Assembly (NCBI GenBank): GCA_032209605.1
Contig: JASFXZ010000039.1
Coordinates: 496,001 to 560,000, forward strand
Reading direction: 5' to 3'
DNA from: Mactromeris polynyma
Lineage: Eukaryota; Mollusca; Bivalvia; Venerida; Mactridae
Length of the DNA stretch: 64,000 bases
The position numbers were made by a program, and so were the translations under genes. The notes beneath the pieces are model-generated. The model worked only from the letters and a program-made list of their open reading frames with translations. It did no database searches and had not been told where the DNA came from. Below, piece by piece: positions 60,601-64,000 of the stretch (within the stretch, counting starts at the first letter, position 1; each line of letters starts with the position of its first letter).

Positions 60601-62028
60601 TAACACCATTCTCACTGCAATCCAAGCAATATTATATACATGTATACAGCTATAACACCATACTCACTGCAATCCAAGCAATATTATATACATGTATACA
60701 GCTATAACACCATACTCACTGCAATCCAAGCAATATTATATACATGTATACAGCTATAACACCATACTCAGTGCAATCCAAGCAATATTATATACATGTA
60801 TACAGCTATAACACCATACTCACTGCAATCCAAGCAATATTATATACATGTATACAGCTATAACACCATTCTCACTGCAATCCAAGCAATATTATATACA
60901 TGTATACAGCTATAACACCATACTCACTGCAATCCAAGCAATATTATATACATGTATACAGCTATAACACCATACTCACTGCAATCCAAGCAATATTATA
61001 TACATGTATACAGCTATAACACCATACTCAGTGCAATCCAAGCAATATTATATACATGTATACAGCTATAACACCATACTCACTGCAATCCAAGCAATAT
61101 TATATACATGTATACAGCTATAACACCATACTCACTGCAATCCAAGCAATATTATATACATGTATACAGCTATAACACCATACTCAGTGCAATCCAAGCA
61201 ATATTATATACATGTATACAGCTATAACACCATACTCACTGCAATCCAAGCAATATTATATACATGTATACAGCTATAACACCATACTCACTGCAATCCA
61301 AGCAATATTATATACATGTATACAGCTATAACACCATACTCACTGCAATCCAAGCAATATTATATACATGTATACAGCTATAACACCATACTCACTGCAA
61401 TCCAAGCAATATTATATACATGTATACAGCTATAACACCATACTCACTGCAATCCAAGCAATATTATATACATGTATACAGCTATAACACCATACTCACT
61501 GCAATCCAAGCAATATTATATACATGTATACAGCTATAACACCATACTCAGTGCAATCCAAGCAATATTATATACATGTATACAGCTATAACACCATACT
61601 CAGTGCAATCCAAGCAATATTATATACATGTATACAGCTATAACACCATACTCAGTGCAATCCAAGCAATATTATATACATGTATACAGCTATAACACCA
61701 TACTCACTGCAATCCAAGCAATATTATATACATGTATACAGCTATAACACCATACTCAGTGCAATCCAAGCAATATTATATACATGTATACAGCTATAAC
61801 ACCATACTCAGTGCAATCCAAGCAATATTATATACATGTATACAGCTATAACACCATACTCAGTGCAATCCAAGCAATATTATATACATGTATACAGCTA
61901 AAACACCATACTCAGTGCAATCCAAGCAATATTATATACATGTATACAGCTATAACACCATACTCAGTGCAATCCAAGCAATATTATATACATGTATACA
62001 GCTATAACACCATACTCAGTGCAATCCG
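57691..62028. repeat. 52-bp satellite array, about 83 copies, nearly uniform
   Basis: Unit ctataacaccatactca(C/G)tg caatccaagcaatattatat acatgtatacag, period 52. TATACATGTATA (once per unit) is a perfect palindrome. Copies differ almost only at one C/G site (actcactg versus actcagtg). Three units carry a 3-base insertion (catgattgta): 58957, 59011, 60219. Two carry ccattctc (60609, 60869), exactly 260 bases (5 units) apart. Low divergence means recent expansion. The frames of 75-95 codons are chance products. Confidence 0.97.
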
Positions 62029-62939
62029 ACCAATCAGTGGTCTCCTTTTCTTTCCTTTAATTTCTATCTAGAGTTCTCTCCATTCGACCCTTTTATATCT
62101 AGATGGAAATATATAATTATACATGTACATATATACACGGACATATAAACTATGTCCATGATATACAGGGCCGTAAATTACATGGAGGCATGTAGGCAGT
62201 TGCCTCCTATTGCGGGCTGAAAAAAAAATCATTTTTTGTCTAAAAAGGGTGCCTCCTTTTCCAGGGGAGGCAATTAACAACCCTGATATATAGAAGGGTC
62301 AAAGATAGAGAATAGTGACACTATCCTGTGATTGAAACATCGCCTACATTGCAACTCCGAGTTGGTAAACATTATTGTTGATAATGAGTTAAAACCTATT
62401 TTTACTGGCATACGTCATTGCCTGACCCCACAGTGCATATAAGATCGCCACATCCACACTCTGCGTGTGGTGTTCTCAAATAAACGACGTTTAAATGCCA
62501 AGAAAATAACCAGCAATGATCAATAATGTCTCGTCTACTGGATCAAATACCATATAAGGTAATGCCTTGTGACAATTTTTTGCTGTTGTCAATAAGAATA
62601 ACTAAATATAGTCACAACGGATCAACATAAAACTCAAACTCAATCCCAATTTTTCAACTCTAGCAGTCTTGAACTCAGACTTAAACCAGTTATAGATAAG
62701 CCAATGCTCAACGCTGTGTTCTAACGCAATTTAATAGTTCACTCCGCCTCTTCCTGTGTCTTACATCCAATGAGCATCCAGAATTTTTACAATTTTTGGC
62801 CAACTTATCCATTTATTATGACATTTCGCACAATATCTATTAAGTGATTTCATTAAGTAAATCTGGTAAGTGATCAATATGGAGTTAACTATAAGCTGGT
62901 TATAACTCACATATTAGAATTATAAAAAAATTAAGTCAC
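62029..62939. other. Intergenic, no gene seen
   Basis: Includes a gcctcctattgcgggctg...ttttccaggggaggcaatta segment (about 62205-62275) that looks repetitive. No gene. Confidence 0.4.
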
Positions 62940-64000
62940 ATGTTTACAGCATAAGGAGGTTAGCAACATTTTATAGCATCCGGGGTGCAGCCACATGCTA
63001 TAGCATAATTATGGAGGTCAGTTACATGATTATAGGATAGGGTTTGCAGTCACATGTTTATAGTATAGGGAGGTCAGTAAAAGTTCATAGTATAATTATG
63101 GAGGTCAGTCACATGTTATAGTATATGGAGTGCAGCCACATGTTATAGTATATAGAGTGCAGCCACATGTTATAGTATATAGAGTGCAGCCACATGTTAT
63201 AGTATATAGAGTGCAGCCACGTGTTATAGTATATGGAGTGCAGCCACATGTTATAGTATATAGAGTGCAGCCACGTGTTATAGTATATGGAGTGCAGTCA
63301 CATGTTATAGTATATAGAGTGCAGCCACGTGTTATAGTATATAGAGTGCAGCCACATGTTAAAGTATATAGAGTGCAGCCACATGTTATAGTATATGGAG
63401 TGCAGCCACATGTTATAGTATATAGAGTGCAGCCACATGTTATAGTATATAGAGTGCAGCCACATGTTATAGTATATGGAGTGCAGCCACATGTTATAGC
63501 ATATATAGAGTGCAGCCACATGTTATAGTATATAGAGTGCAGCCACATGTTATAGTATATAGAGTGCAGCCACATGTTATAGTATATAGAGTGCAGCCAC
63601 ATGTTATAGTATATAGAGTGCAGCCACATGTTATAGTATATGGAGTGCAGCCACATGTTATAGTATATGGAGTGCATCCACATGTTATAGTATATAGAGT
63701 GCAGCCACGTGTTATAGTATATGGAGTGCAGCCACTTGTTATAGTATATGGAGTGCAGCCACATGGTATAGTATATTGACTGCAGCCACATGTTATAGTA
63801 TATAGATTGCAGCCACATGTTATAGTATATAGATTGCAGCCACATGTTATAGTATATAGAGTGCAGCCACATGGTATTATGGAGTGCAGCCACATGTTAT
63901 AGTATATAGAGTGCAGCCACATGGTATTATGGAGTGCAGCCACATGGTATAGTATATGGAGTGCAGCCACTTGTTATAGTATATAGATTGCAGCCACATG
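62940..64000. repeat. 27-bp satellite, about 33 regular copies, running off the window
   Basis: Unit agtgcagccacatgttatag followed by tatatag (or tatatgg), regular from about 63095. The left edge (62940-63095) has diverged, longer units (agcataattatggaggtcag). Period 27 = 9 codons, hence frames on both strands (WLHSIYYNM and GCTLYTITC repeats). These are not genes. Right end not seen. Confidence 0.95.

Noticed and set aside
59332..62071. Frames of 75-95 codons in the satellite
   Set aside because: 52-bp satellite read through by chance; identical peptide repeats only.
63105..63970. Long frames on both strands (262, 158, 132 codons)
   Set aside because: They are products of a 27-bp repeat whose length is a multiple of three; no non-repetitive coding sequence.

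Overview
The window is eukaryotic, AT-rich and repeat-rich. Lophotrochozoan-type features point to a mollusc, most likely a bivalve: tRNA-derived SINEs with a mollusc-type core domain, the dispersed 'gaccttgacct' repeat, an intronless peptide-type GPCR and intron-rich conserved genes. The species cannot be named from the sequence.

Three host protein-coding loci can be supported. (1) 7166-8341 (-) is an intronless class A (rhodopsin-like) GPCR of 391 aa. (2) 30964-54568 (-) is a complete nine-exon nicotinamide phosphoribosyltransferase gene (NAMPT, 479 aa). All splice sites were read by eye, phases are consistent, and the catalytic residues are present. (3) 51425-51820 (+) is a small intronless ORF (131 aa) with a PH-like fold, nested antisense in NAMPT intron 1. 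Two further exon-like pieces, 4760-4921 (-) and 23106-23330 (+), are orphan and unassigned.

Layout: 1-10.6 kb holds TE remnants (LINE reverse transcriptase, mariner transposase, a 699-bp TA-flanked inverted-repeat element with perfect arms), two minisatellites and the GPCR. 11.87-17.01 kb is a 31-bp/37-bp satellite array, followed directly by a 5'-truncated LINE 3' end. 18.2-20.4 kb is a minus-strand LINE (endonuclease to start of RT) broken by a 687-bp insertion. 20.8-30.9 kb has one SINE, an inverted-repeat element and the putative NAMPT 3' flank. 31-54.6 kb is NAMPT, with introns loaded with MITEs, SINEs, minisatellites and a 3.2-kb TIR element that contains an ATG-plus-splice-donor segment. 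54.8-56.8 kb holds a pogo-like MITE and a decayed LINE. 57.7-62.0 kb is a nearly uniform 52-bp satellite of about 83 copies, and 62.9-64 kb a 27-bp satellite that runs off the window.

The genes do not form a pathway together. NAMPT makes NMN in NAD+ salvage, the GPCR is an orphan signalling receptor, and the PH-like protein is of unknown role. The most unusual content is the satellite structure and the non-autonomous inverted-repeat elements.
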